Shown piece after piece: positions 22,997 to 35,955 of a stretch of 64,000 bases of DNA. Each line of letters opens with the position of its first letter. Position 1 is the first letter of the stretch. The translations under genes and the position numbers were made by a program. Source of the DNA: Trichopria drosophilae (lineage: Eukaryota > Arthropoda > Insecta > Hymenoptera > Diapriidae); NCBI GenBank assembly GCA_030407085.1, contig CM059584.1, positions 133,600,001-133,664,000 of the forward strand, in the 5' to 3' direction. The notes below the pieces were generated by a model. The model was not told the DNA's origin and ran no database searches. It saw only the letters and a list, made by a program, of their open reading frames with translations.

Positions 22997-23525
22997 AATC
23001 TGTCTTTCGAAAATTGACCGGGTTTTTTATATTGTTCGTGGAATTAGTAAACACGCAATGATTAAAGTTAGGTATACGTATTAGCTTTACAATAGTAGCT
23101 TAATCGTGAAAATCGAACGAGCCGATCAAAAGTTATGGACAAACAAAACCCGCTACGAAGCAGAGTATTTGGGTACTAATTATTATACATAAATTTCTTA
23201 TAAGTCATAACGTTTTTAAGTAAAATTAAATATTACCACGAGATACATATTATGTCTATTTATTGTTACTTAACTTAAATAAACCTGTATTAATGTTTAA
23301 ACAGTATAAATAAAAAAAAGCAGGTCCCTCTCTCTCATCTTTTTTAATACTATATTATTTATGGCAGTATATTTTGTTTATTGTCCATAACTTTTGATCT
23401 GCTCGTTCGATTTTGATGATTGAGCTACCATTGTATAGCTAATATCTATAGCTAACTTTTATCCTTGCATGTAAAATGATTCCACATAAAAGATACAAAG
23501 CCCGGTCAATTTTGGAAAGATAGAT
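22997..23525. repeat. Palindromic element (foldback MITE)
   Basis: The arm with TTCGAAAATTGACCGGG at the left and AATCGAACGAGCCGATC further in is matched in reverse at about 23377-23525 (GATCTGCTCGTTCGATT, CCCGGTCAATTTT). The arms are about 150 bp with a roughly 225 bp AT-rich spacer. There is no coding sequence. Confidence 0.65.
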
Positions 23526-26500
23526 AGAAAAAAATCGAACAAAAATTACATTCTTATTTTCTTTTATTACATCTCATATTTTTTTAAATTTCACAAGGGG
23601 TTCATTAGGTAGTTAACAAATACTTTTACAATTTTGAGAGATTCTTTTAAACTCGAGAAAGAAATTATTAAATTTTTTAATAATATTTTTTTAATATTGA
23701 AATTTATTTTATGAATTGAAAAAAAATTACCATATCCAGATGGTAATTATATATATTCATGAATTTTTTCAAGTGATTTGCACGAATATTTTCAAAGAAA
23801 TACACATTTTTTTAGATTACTTGCTGAGGAAAAGCAATAGAGAGTTATTCAACCTCAAAACTGAAAATAGTACAATTTCGTTTTGAGGCAGATTTAAATT
23901 CCTTATCCTGCAGTTTTTAGTTATTTATGAACAAATTATTGAGATATATTACACTTAATACAAATTTCTACTGTTATAAATAAGTTTTTTTTTTTGCTGC
24001 AAAAAAAAAGAACTTTAGAGGAAATTTTGGTAATGAAAATAAAACACCGCAAGATTACTTAAGATATATTTAAGACCGAGTAGTCGGAAAAATTACAACT
24101 TGTTGAATCTTATGAATATTTACACCGGATTCAATGCAATAATCTATGTAAATTTTACTTTAAAAAGTCCTCCGGAGAAGTTCCAGCTGTAATGTTCCAG
24201 CAGTAATAAGTATAAAGAATAATGAACTTTAAACGACAGTAAGCATTAAAATATACGTATATTCCCGCATAATAAAAGTCGTTGAAAATAAAGTATTATG
24301 CCAACTTAATGTTGTTTTTTTATTACTTTATTCTTGAACTTCTTATCTGAATTATGCAACTTCGTATGTACATTACTACATGAGTACACGTTGACTTTAC
24401 TAAGACCAATGATAAAATCGTTTAGAATACTTGGTTATATTTTTGAACGATTAACATTTCCTGTTATAATGTTTACAAAGATCATTTCAGTAGCGTTTGA
24501 AAAACATTAAATGGAAGTTACCATTCGTAAAAGAGCAGAAAATAGGCTATTTTATACGAATACAACATTTTTTTATTGATGTTTGGATGCTTTTTTAAAA
24601 ATAGTATCACATCTTTTACACAGAACCAATAGAATTATAGATATTTAATTACTATATACAAAATGGTGTGACCTTATTCTTATTTTTATTTGAAACTAAG
24701 AAAACAAATTTTAATAGGATCAAGGTCAATTTTTATTTTCATTTCTCGTCGCTATAAATATAAAATCAGCATTGATACTTTCGTTTAATATTTTTTTAAT
24801 TTTTATTTTATTTTAACATACTTGAATTTGTTGTTTAATATTTTGTTAACTTCATTTAAAATTATCGTTTTGTATTTTAAAATTTTTTAATAAGTATATT
24901 TCATATGACAAAAACATTTACTTTATTTAGAATTACATTTTTATTTTTAATACGAAATTCATCATATAACAATAGATTTTTTTGTTAAAATGGATTTGCT
25001 TAAAAAAATGTTAGATTAGCAACTTTCTACGTGTCGCTATCATTATCAGTTACTCAATCGTTAGTTTCGTGCAATAATGATAAGTTCTAGTATAAATATA
25101 TGTCATTAGTTACTGCAATAAACGCAAAAGAAGAGATTAATAAAAAATTCAAAAATTCTATACCTATAAATATACTATAAATTAATTTTTCGGCATATGG
25201 TATAATTTTAAAAAAAGATTATACTAGTTAAATAAAATTTGTTAACAAAGTTACTTATTTTCTGACGGTTCATTTGTGTGTCAATATTAATTTTTAATGT
25301 TTAATTCAGATGGACCTGTAGTTGAACACGTACGATTTAAATCTAAAAATTTTTTTAACTGAATACATTTTTAGTGCTGAAAACTGGAGTACAAACAAAA
25401 ATTAGTAAAAATTAACTAATTAAAATTTATTTCATCCTCCCATTAATATTCGCTTAAAAGTTTGAAAACATTTATAATCTGCGTAACTAACTAAATTGTG
25501 CGTAACTAACGAATTGGTAAAAATTAGAACGATAATGTGTACATACTATCTACTGACATTATAATAAATTTTGTGCTCAGAATAATTACTCTAATTATGT
25601 TATTTTCCCCGGGTTTTACGTGACATAGTTTTTTTTTTTTAATTTCCATCAATTTGTTAATGTTTGTCATTAAAGTATTATTGTTTCCTGTTACTATCTC
25701 TGTGTTGATAAGCTTTTATCAAAATGAGTTTATACATATTTAAATCAGCTCGTGCATTTTCATTGCATAATTTTTCTAATTAGAAATCATGTTAGTTATT
25801 CATTTATGAACGTTTGCCATTCCTTTTTCATTTTTACAACAACCTTTTACATCTCGTTACTTCAAAATAAATTTCATTAACATTGATATTTTGAAAAAAA
25901 AGAGTGGGGTCCAATAAAAATGAGAATTTTTGTTCGGCAACATTTTTTCGTAAGGTCTATTATTTTCAAATAAAAATTTTTTTCATGTTTTCACCGCTAT
26001 TTTGCATATTTTTCCTTTATTTTCAAATTGTTAATATGATTCCTTTCTTTCAAACAGGAATTCTGATAATATTTCAATGTGGGAAAGCGTTGTAAATAAA
26101 AATAATTTGAAAAATGTATGTTTGTTTGGAAATAATCATTTAGTTTTTCAAGGTTGCATTTTTTGAAAAATCTAATAAAATATTCTGAATGTTCAGTTAA
26201 TTTTAGGTCAGATATGTTTACTTGGACATTTTTTTACCCAAAATACAACTATTGAAAACTGTAGTGAAAAAATTACCATTCAGAACTTTTTGTAATCCTT
26301 TTTTTTTCAACGTCAAATATATTAGGAAACAAAAACAATGTTACATTAAAGTGTGGACGTCACACACAAAATCAGATACGAAATCTTGCGAAGGTCGTAC
26401 ATTTTTAGGTTGTATTTAAGCATTCGTTTTTATTTTTCGTCTAGAAAATAGATGACGTGTTAACTAACGATTTGCAGATAATATAGTTCAATATAATTCA

Positions 26501-27562
26501 CGTAATAATATGCTACGTTCTTGACATAATCTGTTACTGGTAATTTGCCTACGTAGATATCGATAACAATTTTCGAATATATGCCAGAAAAAGGGATGAG
26601 GTTAGATAATTTAATGAGTGTTTTTACACCTATTATACTCGTTAATTTTTAATTATAACATATAACATTACTCTACGTAATTAATATGAGCTAGTATTAC
26701 ATGTCACAATTGTTTTGATAGATTTTAAGTAAAATTCGGCAATCATCATTTGGATATTAAAATCGATGTTTAAAACGAGAAATTAATGGCTTTTACTATT
26801 AAATTATGAAAGAAACTGATAATATTGAAGTGTAGATTTTAACTTTAGAATAATTAGAATATACAGAAACTTTTACTATTGACTGTTCGTGTTCGTCGCG
26901 ATAAAGATCCCCATTACAATAAGGTCATACATGCGTTTCCGACTTATTATGTGACCGGTTGATGAACGGGTTATTTGAACTTTGTCTAACATGTTCAGAC
27001 TACGTGATTTGTATACATCCGTGGATAAATAAATACTTTTTATCATTTAAATATAGATTATTGTGCGTGATGCTTCATGCGCCAGTATTTTACATACCAC
27101 ATGGCTGAGTTTCATACTTATCATGTAAAACTACACGTGACAAAAACGACATATTTCCCCCTGCTGATGATTTCTGATAAAACGAATTCGACAAATATAA
27201 TGGGAAAGTATGTACAGAAGTTATAACGAAAGAATAATTAGCTACGTTATAAAAAAAGAAATAGAAATCAAAGGCAAATTAATAATTAATAATTATCAAT
27301 GTAATGTTGAATTACTAATTTAATTACAAAATCAGATTCTGAATTAAAAGTTGCGCATTTAATAAACATGAGTTTATCTTAAGAGTTGCAGTGGCAACAA
27401 AAATATTCTCTCGACCGCTGTAATTTAAATCAAGTAGTAACTAGTAGTTTTCGGTGATAGAAGTTGATGTCATGGTGACTTAATTCGTATGTTGCATATC
27501 GATGAGCGAATATCACATAGTGGTTCGATTTGAAAATGGGTAATGAAAATTAATGCGTTAAT
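23526..27562. other. AT-rich interval without recognised gene
   Basis: Four kilobases of AT-rich DNA with no recognisable exon, RNA gene or transposon terminus. The reading frames present are short and compositionally biased. Confidence 0.5.
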
Positions 27563-27700
27563 ATGAATATTGCAGATTTAAAGAAATTGTTGAAGGAAAG
27601 AGGTGCGAAAGTAACTGAAATAAAAGCTGAGTTATTAGAAAATTATGAATTAAGTGTAATAAGAAAACATAGCCGTGTAACTTTAGGTGACAATATATGA
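27563..27700 (+). pseudogene. SAP-domain-like N-terminal fragment, probably transposon-derived
   Basis: A 45-residue frame beginning MNIADLKKLLKERGAKVTEI and continuing KAELLENYELS, then losing similarity before a stop. The pattern (v)xxLkxxLkxRGxxxxGxKxeLxxR is that of a SAP DNA-binding helix-extension-helix. Many insect transposon proteins begin with such a domain. There is no downstream continuation and no sign of splicing, so this is read as a broken relic. Confidence 0.5.
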
Positions 27701-28243
27701 TTTGGAATAAAATACTCAATCCATAAACCATGTCCCGATTTAGAAGAAAAAGAAGGCATTTTGATCGGTTCTACCCATTTGTTTCGTTGGTCGATATTTG
27801 TCGGTAATTTAAATCGCATTTTACCCTTACAACCTTCTACCCCAGCAATCGAAAAAGGATTCGGAGGGATTCAAATTTTGAATAATTTGAATCCCTGCGA
27901 ATTCGTAATTTGTCCTGGATTGAAATGAATTGAAATTTATTAAAATGCATTCATTTCGATGCACTCCAATTACTGCGAATGCCTTTTAATCCAAGTAAAT
28001 CCCATTTTCAATTCCTCTTTTTCGGAAAAAAAATATATAAAAAGCTTCTTTTTCGTCTATTATGATTGGATATGCCACCTTTTATAGATTCGCGCAGGCC
28101 GGATTCAATTCGCCTCTGTGGATTCAGAGGCATTCAGCAATACTTATTTTCGACATTAATATTTTTGGATTCAAATGGATTCGCAGGGATCGCTTTCAAT
28201 TCACCTTCAGGAATTCAGAGGCAATAAGCACAATTTATTTTCG

Positions 28244-29223
28244 CCCAGCAATCGAATTTGGATAGAGTTGTATAGAATTGGATTCAATTATTAAATTCTG
28301 AATCCATACTTTGGTCAACAGTGAATGTATTTTAATACGTAAATACGATTCTATTCGTTCATACGAATAAAAAGGTTACTTTTTGAATTCAGATTAATCC
28401 AAAAAAGTTTTCTTTTTAAAAATTGAATCTTAAATACATCCGTATTCAACATTACGGATTCAAAACTATCTAAGTGTATTCATTTCAATCCAAAAATTGT
28501 TTCCTTTTTAAAAACGAAATATTGAATGCATCCGTATTCAACATTACGCATTCAAAATTATCCAAGTGTAATCATTTCAATCAAAAAAAAATTGTATTTC
28601 AAAAACGAAACTTTCAATACATCCGTATTCAACATTATGGATTCAAAACTATCCAAGTGTATTCATTTCAATCCAAAAAAGCTGTATTTCAAAAACGAAA
28701 CTTTCAATACATCCGTATTCAACATTATGGATTCAAAACTGTCCAAGTGCATTCATTTCAATCCAAAAAAAGTTGTATTTCAAAAACGAAACTTTCAATA
28801 CATCCGTATTCAACATTACGGATTCAAAAGTAGCCAAGTCTATTCATTTCAATCCAAAATATTTTTCTTCTTCAAAAAGAAATAGTGAATGCCTCCGCAT
28901 TCAACATTACGGATTCAAAACTATCTAAGCGTATTCATTTCAATGCAAAAAAAGTTTTCTTTCAAAAAATAAACTTTGAATTAATCTGAATTTATTTGTA
29001 TTTTTATACTGCTTCCGATTGTATTCGTAATTGTGTTCGTAAAATTGAATACAGATGGATTACTTTTTCTGAAATTTAATCCGGCAAATTACGCTTCCGA
29101 TTATATTCGTAAAATTGAATACAGATGGATTCCTTTCTTCGGAATTCAATTCATTTGAATACATATTTACGGAATCAAAGTATGAATTCAAAATGAGCTA
29201 AAATTTTCAATCCAATGGCTGGG
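28244..29223. mobile_element. Inner CCCAGCAATCG element, expanded copy
   Basis: It starts CCCAGCAATCGAATTTGG and ends CAATCCAATGGCTGGG. The inversely oriented relative at 42471-43096 shares the terminal blocks in swapped order. It is longer than that copy (980 against 626 bp) because of a 91 bp tandem expansion. Confidence 0.7.
28400..28975. repeat. 91 bp tandem repeat, six units
   Basis: CATCCGTATTCAACATTA recurs at 28437, 28529, 28620, 28710, 28801 and (diverged) 28892, spaced 90-92 bp. Overlapping 119-residue open frames across it are repeat artefacts rather than genes. Confidence 0.85.
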
Positions 29224-29648
29224 CGGCGATATTATTTTTCGATTCAAATGGATTCGCAGAGACTGGATTGAATTCGCTTTTTTAGATTCCGAGGCATTCA
29301 GCATTATTTATTTTCAATAATATTATTTTTGGATTCAAATGGATTCGTAGAGATTGGTTTGAATTCGCGTTTTTGGATTCCGAGGCATTCAGTATTTTTT
29401 AATTTTTGGCGATATTATTTTTGAATTCAAGTGGAATCGTAGGGATTAATATGAATGCTACTTTCTAGATTCGGAGGGATTCAATTTACATACAACAAAA
29501 TTAGTTTTGGATTCACAGGGATTCTGCTTGGACAAATTAAGAATTTAAGTGAATCCATTTAAATCCTTCTTAATCAATTTCCAATCCTTTTTCGATTATT
29601 TGAACACTACACTTCATTATATAGATATATAAAAAGTGTGTAATAGTA

Positions 29649-29757
29649 CATTACGATACGAGTGCGCAAAGTAGGTATTTCCCACACGAGCGATGTTTGT
29701 CACCCGAGCGAAGCGAGCAAGTGTGGGAACACCTACGCAGCGCACGAGTATCGTATA
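29649..29757. repeat. Short palindrome with GTGCGCAAAG
   Basis: CGATACGAGTGCGCAAAGTAGG at the left (described, imperfect) pairs with CCTACGCAGCGCACGAGTATCG at the right in inverse orientation. It abuts the 29763-30322 element, with which it shares the GTGCGCAAAG motif, and may be part of the same family. Confidence 0.5.
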
Positions 29758-29762
29758 CTATT

Positions 29763-30322
29763 TTTCCTATTAAGTGCGCAAAGTTCGATACATATATACA
29801 ACATTTAAAGTGCGGGTGCAAGGGCGGTGGAGAGGGGGGGGGCGGAGCCCCCCTGACCCAAAACACTATTTGTAAATGTTTTTGTAATAAATAGACTATA
29901 CTTAGAAATATATATATATAATACATGATTTATTATCGTATTACTGTTAATTGTTATGAATATTAATTGTTACAATGCAATTAATAATTTGAACAAATTT
30001 TAATAAATAGAAATTGTCATTCGAATTCGCATTTACGACATTTTCAATTACATTACTATTTTAGATAGAATTAACCTACACCTATCGTTTTCAGTACTGA
30101 AGAACAGCGATTGAAAAGTAAAACAAATGAAAGTTTTGACAGGTCTATTCTACATGTCTGTGTACCTATATCGCTACTTTACCGCACGCAAAACTTCATT
30201 ACCGCACGCAAATTTTCTTTACCGCACGCTAAATTATCAGATCAGTAAAGTGTGGGAAAGTGGCACTTTGCACACGCAAATACGTGCGCAAAAACGAACT
30301 TTGCGCACTATAATAGGAAAAG
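29763..30322. mobile_element. Inverted-repeat element, TTTTCCTATTA-GTGCGCAAAG family
   Basis: The left end TTTTCCTATTAAGTGCGCAA and right end TTGCGCACTATAATAGGAAA are inverted repeats. The interior has three CCGCACGC(A/T)AA blocks. A truncated inverse copy occurs at 35566-35955. No coding sequence is recognised. Confidence 0.65.
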
Positions 30323-30350
30323 ATTGTTATCGTAGCTAAAAAAACAGTGT

Positions 30351-30801
30351 GCGAGCACATAGAAATAAAATCTTCAGAATATCAGCAGAATATCACAAAC
30401 GTTACAACTGAAATATTGCAATTGAAAAATCTCCAGAATATTCTGAAAATGTCTCAAACAAAATCTTGCAAATGAGATATTGTGATAACATTTCATTTGA
30501 AACATTCTGTACGTATGATTCTCATAATATTCTAGAGATGTGTCACAACATTTAAAACTTGATGTCGCCGGAATGTTGCTCAGAAAATATTGCAGAACAT
30601 TGCAGATGAGACATTCTGAGAATATTTCATTTGAGACATTCTATATTTTAGAATATTGCAGATGTCATCAGAATATAAAAAAGGCGGACATAAGACGTTC
30701 TGGGGGCGTCTCTAAAATGTCCCTGAGAACATTTTCAGAATATTAATGTCTCAAAAGTAATATTCTGGAAATATCGTCGGGATGTTTCTTTTCTATGTGG
30801 G
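30351..30801. repeat. Palindromic element rich in AGAATATT
   Basis: CACATAGAAATAAAATC at the left is answered by TTTCTTTTCTATGTGGG at the right. The interior repeats AGAATATT, GAGACATT and related blocks in both orientations. It appears to be a decayed foldback MITE. Confidence 0.45.
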
Positions 30802-33029
30802 AGGTTATGATGTTTACAGATGCACAATTAATAATGTACTTTCAAGATAGTTGTGAGCGACCGTGACAGTGGTGCCAGCTTCTACTGCTACCAGTTTATC
30901 AAGAAACTTCCTAATTCATCTTTAGTGAAAAACTCACATAGCAGAGCCACTAGTAAAATATAAAATTACAAAAAAGAGGGAATTTAAATTACGATTGGCA
31001 TAGTAGAAACCTTTAATAGTAATACATCCAACAGAATACAAACATTTGCCAAATCTTGGTTAACGATACTAACATTACCTTCTTCGCACCTTTTACTAAT
31101 TCAGTTAGTCAAATACTAATTAGTTAGATAAATATCAATTGAAATAGTGCTGACATTACTATTTTACTAGTAGAACCATTCTACTAATCGCAATTAGTAA
31201 CAGCAATACCTAAATATTTATTATTAATTCATCAGTCAAATATCGTCATTCTAATTTAATCAGTTAACATTTAACTCATTAAAATTTAGAAAACATGTAC
31301 CAAACGATAAATCTTATGACTATATAGCCAGTTTAGTTGATAAATACAAGTTTAAGATACAAATTGATATGAGAAACCGTTGTTCAAACATTTGTAGTTT
31401 TGCATGCACAATACGACCATAAAAATTCAATCATATTAGATTCTGATTGATGAAGCGTCAAACGGTATAATCAACTCAATTTAAGTGCGATAAAAACTTT
31501 ATCATTTTGCCGTTCGTTTAAAAAGTTGGTAAAGTATAAATTGATATTCCAAGTAGATTAATTAATTACTGAAACATTAAATTATTTTTTTTTGTTTTAA
31601 AAAATGATAAAAGTGACAACCTGTTGTTAAATAGTAACAAGGGAGTGGAATAATAAAGTAGGCAGTGTAGAGTTAAACGAACGATGTCTGATAAGAACGA
31701 GTAATTGGTACGGGTATTGTTTTCTAAAAAGTCTCCAGAGGTACTATTACTATAATGAGAGGTTACATAATTATTAAATTAAACATACTAAATATTTTCT
31801 AAGTATATTTACAGTCAAAAAATGTAAAGCTAAGATTAAAATGTATGCGGATGGCACATTTTTTCAATACCTACACATTTTGCTTGATCCATGGGTAAAT
31901 AAATAGCCCACCATAATTTTCGATTTTAGTCCAATTATTTTGATTTTTGGTGCAAAATACTCAGGAACATTTACAGTTTTTGTTATTGAACTAAAAAAGA
32001 ATATTCCATTTAGCTGGACAATTTATTTACCCGTTATGCAGACCAATTATTCCTTGTTTGACTTTGCCAATCGTATTATTTCCGAACGGATTTTTCGTGC
32101 TTAAAACGATGGCCCTAGTACAATTTTCCTACAACGTCCCATTTTCCAAAAAAGTGAGGCTAAATTATATACTACAGAGTCACGTCCTCGAAAACACAAT
32201 TTCAAACTGGAATCGTCCGCGTTGGTTTATTTCAGCCTTAAGGAGGTTCTAAATTTTATTTACAAACATAAATAAAAGATGACTGGGTATCATTTTTGAC
32301 ATTCAGGCTCTGTAAGGGCAATTCTAAGCACTATAAAAAGTTTCCTAGAAAATACCAAAGATATTAATTGATAACTGACTGAGAATTGTCGGAAATAAAT
32401 GATTTTTATTTATTGAAGGTTTAATTTTATTCCAGAACTAATATAAAATCTTTCTGGACATATGTAAATTGCCATAAGGTTCTAAAGTGATAAGAAAATA
32501 ACATTTTTTATTTACTTAATTGAATCAACGGGACTAAAGTACCAATTATAAAATAATATACTGTTTTTAACAGTCACAGCGCAATTACAGATAAAGGAGT
32601 ATAGAGAAAACAGTGCTTGTAAATCGCTCACATAAAAGACACAGTAGTCCTTCCTTATTCTAATTTCTCGTATTCTATGAAAGAGAAATAGAGAAAAATG
32701 TGAAACTGCAAACGTTTAGTTCGAGGGAAGAGTCGAAACGTAATAAACACAGTCGAAACGTAATTCAGTTAATAAAATATGATTAAATATTAAAAAGGAG
32801 ATTTTTTTCTGTCAATATTGTTTCGTTTCATAATTACAAATATCCATGTAACATTTTTAGACTTTAAAATAGTTTTTAAGATTTAAACGATAATTATACA
32901 AAATTTTAATTTCAACAACCACATGAAGGAATTTTTAAAGCTTTTAGATGATTTTAGCGTCTAGAAATGTTACATGGACATTTGTAAATGATGAGCCGAA
33001 ACAAGATTAACATAAAATATTCTTTTTTC
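30802..33029. other. AT-rich interval with repeat fragments, no gene recognised
   Basis: It contains scattered ACTAAT/TTAGTA sequence (31080-31260) recalling the 13-20 kb array, a half copy of the GGGGATTCTAAA element (32225-32430), and a lone left end of a TA MITE at about 32642 (CAGTAGTCCTTCC). No convincing exons. Confidence 0.5.
32225..32430. mobile_element. Partial copy of the GGTTCTAAAT palindromic MITE
   Basis: GGCTCTGTAAGGGCAATTC, CCTAGAAAATACC and ACTGAGAATTGTCGGAAATA match, in order, the reverse complement of the right half of the complete element at 55984-56357. Confidence 0.6.
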
Positions 33030-34106
33030 TTGTTTGATCTTATTTTATTAACTTAATTACGTTTTTATTGTCTTTGCTCCCGACTTTGGTGGAGTAGCTC
33101 TCCCGAAATTTTTTCAGTGAGAGAAGAAGTTCGCCATCTTGCCTGACTGAGCAAAAGAATAACAATACATACATTGGATTTCCAGACTTTCGGACTAAGT
33201 ATCTTATGAATTTAATGTTGTACGGATTCAAAATCAGAGATATAATGAATCAATATATGGAGACCGTATTGATGAACAATATAACAAATATGGTAAAACT
33301 AGAGTCTTGTAGAGGTAAATAATATTGTCTAAATTACTAAAGTGTTTTGTAGATCTAATCAGAAAACCAAACATTTTATTCGACTTCAGGATAGTGACCT
33401 TTAGATGATCGTAAAAACTCAAAGAGCTATCAAAAATCACTCCAAGATCCTTAATTTGTTGTACGGTTTCCAGTGGGTAATCATTAATACAATACAAAAA
33501 TAGCATAGGTGAACGACCCCTGTAAAAGGAAATATTCTAGCATTCCGTAACATTCAAAGGAAGTTCATTGTTTAACCTTCCTGCGCACTAAGATGACTAT
33601 AGTCGTTCAAACTACATTGTTTCCTTAGGGCCAAAAAATTACTCGTGCTCAGGAGAGTTAATGACCAAGCGACCAGAGCGTCCAGGTCCCATTGTAATTT
33701 GACAGCATCCCGGGGACTCCAAATCATAGAGAAGACCTTAATGTCATCGGCTTATGGCAGAATTATGATCGTTTATAAAGAAGGTAAATAAATTAGGGAA
33801 CTCTTGACGTTTCAAAACAATTTGAGCTGAAGCCCTTGTTCCTGCTACTGCCTGTTTCCTAATCACAAGAGAGGATGTAATCCATTTTAAGGCAAAATCT
33901 CTTAATCCAATGGAATAAAGCTTGCAGATCAAGTATCCATGATCGATCGTATCGAACGCTTTAGAGAAGTCCGAGCAGATGGACTCGACCTGATAGGACT
34001 CTCCAAGTGCATTTAGTAGATTTCTCCTCTCCCTGCAAACACGGAAAGTAACAGCTATGCACGGAAAATAATGTTTAACCCCTACAGCAAAATATTCATC
34101 TGTCAC
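33030..34106 (-). pseudogene. Decayed LINE reverse transcriptase (Jockey/CR1-like)
   Basis: On the minus strand the order of RT blocks is preserved but the frame is broken. SDFSKAFDTIDHGYLI (RT domain) is at about 33,940, ADDIKVFSMIWSPGDAV (catalytic palm) is at about 33,730, and the connector IKDLGVIFDSSLSF leads to LVLPYLLYCSSI at 33,250-33,480. A KFIRYL segment follows near 33,200. Endonuclease and ORF1 are absent. It is an old 5'-truncated copy; the clade assignment is by motif flavour only. Confidence 0.75.
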
Positions 34107-35565
34107 AGCTTAACCTAAACACAGTTAAACGCAGTTCGGCTCTATCAGTCAAACTCGTTTAGCTACCGCAGTTTTTCTCTCTTACCTCAACACTTTAGCT
34201 GACTTAAGATATATATCTCAGCAAACACAGCCTATCAATTGGACTAAATAATGGACTATTTTTCATTTCTCTTATATTTATAGACGTGAAATTATATTTA
34301 TGTGTGATCACGTATTAATCTGCACTAAAAAATAGTGATTAGTACACTGAAAGAAAGATTAAAAACCGATATAGTACGTGACTTGTAACCTTCATTACAT
34401 GCGTTTATTCACGTATCAACTTTATTAATAATAAAATAAAATATGAGTCCCGACTCTTTTAACTTATTTTTCACAAAGAAATCAATTTTAACCGCAACTT
34501 GCTCGTTTATACAGCGAATAATTTGACAGCATACATGAACTTGTCTATCAGCCAGTTATCTTTTGCAGTGACAACCAAACACCCGCAGATAAATTCATTA
34601 AGCTGTGGTAGCTAAATGAATTTTCTGTATTACATTTATAAATTATTGTGACAGACTTATAATTGTGCTCGTATAATCAAACGCCTGTCAACCAAAGTAT
34701 TTGAGCTAACGTAACCTAAATATTTTTTTCCGTGTGTAATATTTACATTGTTACATAAATGTTACATAGTTGTTACATAACTGTTACTTTTGTGTTTGCA
34801 AGGCTATAAATCTATACTGTTCTTCAACTATCCCTGAGTAAAAGGTCTCCGGCAACTTATCGGCGACTATAGCATCTAATGGTTTAGGAATTGTTCTTAT
34901 TAATGATAAAGGTCCATAACCAGTTTACAAAAGTTTCGGGACTTAAATATTGGAGGAATGAAAGAACGCTTTCACACATCAGGGAAGTAACCTTCTGATA
35001 AAGATTTGTTAAAGATAATTTAATAGTGGTTCTAGCAATAGGCGAATACAGTATTTTATAAACGTAGTAGGCCCAAAGCTAAATTTAACGTACGCTTGAA
35101 TGATATCGTTGACCAACATATCGCTAAGAATTCCCTCGTCTTCAAGATCGAGATAAATTTCATTTATTGATGAAGATTTTCTGTGTACTGAGGCGAAATA
35201 TATACTTCGTAAAAAGATGAGTGTAAGAAGATGGGGATAAGAAGGCGCAATTGAAGGGAAAAGTGTGATTATATAGTTGATTATTTCGGTCTTATTCCTT
35301 TCATCTTTCTCTCTCTCCCTCTCTATTTGTAAGGATTCACGGTTCACGGACTCATCAGTGGGGTTGAAAGGTCCCTACCCCAGACACGACTCACCAAATC
35401 CAAGTTTTGAACAAAAAATATTTGGAAGTACTCACATAATGTCGTACCAGGGCAGCTATTAGAGAACCAGCAGCAATCTTATCACTCGTTAATAGGGGTC
35501 ATTGCTCCAAACTCAGAAATTGAGGATGAGCGATTTGCAATGCGAGAATATACGCGAAAAACTGA
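34107..35565. other. Interval with an unassigned minus-strand open frame, otherwise nothing recognised
   Basis: Most is AT-rich noncoding sequence. At 35009-35347 (minus) a frame contains SSINEIYLDLEDEGILSDML followed by VNDIIQAYVKFSFG, which looks protein-like and acidic but matches no family I know. It could be an exon or a transposon-derived scrap. A TC-rich run lies at 35308-35330. Confidence 0.3.
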
Positions 35566-35955
35566 TTTTTCCTATTATAGTGCGCAAAGTTCGATTTTGT
35601 GCACGTATTTGCGTGTGCAAAGTGCCACTTTCCCACACTTTACTGATCTTATAATTTAACGTGCGGTAACGAAAATTTCTTTTATTTTTTTGTTAATATT
35701 ATTACTAGTTGAGATTGTAAATGTTTTAAAACAAAGCCTAGCGTTTGGGAATCCAAGTGATTACACGCAAGGTGTTTGAAATGTTTAGAGATCGTCAAAC
35801 TGTAGCATTTTAACATCTAATGCAAATTTTATAAACATCGTGGTACGTCATAAGCCCGGTTTAAAACCAATTTAATTTTGATAATAAATAATGTATTACA
35901 TAGATATTTATAAATTTAGTCTATTTATTACAAAAGCATTTACAAATACTGCCAT
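35566..35955. mobile_element. Truncated inverse copy of the GTGCGCAAAG element
   Basis: It starts TTTTCCTATTATAGTGCGC and continues GTGCAAAGTGCCACTTTCCC. This is the reverse complement of the right part of 29763-30322. Homology extends to the TTTATTACAAAAGCATTTAC block near 35930, which matches the sequence near 29870. Confidence 0.65.

Larger units (their letters stand above)
27841..29600. mobile_element. Outer CCCAGCAATCG element with nested copy
   Basis: The left end reads CCCAGCAATCGAAAAAGGAT, and a decayed inverse ending TCCTTTTTCGATT lies at about 29590. Both flanks contain the same GGATTCGxAGGGATT-type blocks in mirror orientation. A second element of related ends (28244-29223) sits inside. 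No coding potential. Confidence 0.55.

Noticed and set aside
28474..28885. Two overlapping 119-residue frames with repeated RIQHYGFK / FNTSVFNIMDS
   Set aside because: Both arise from the 91 bp tandem repeat read in different frames.
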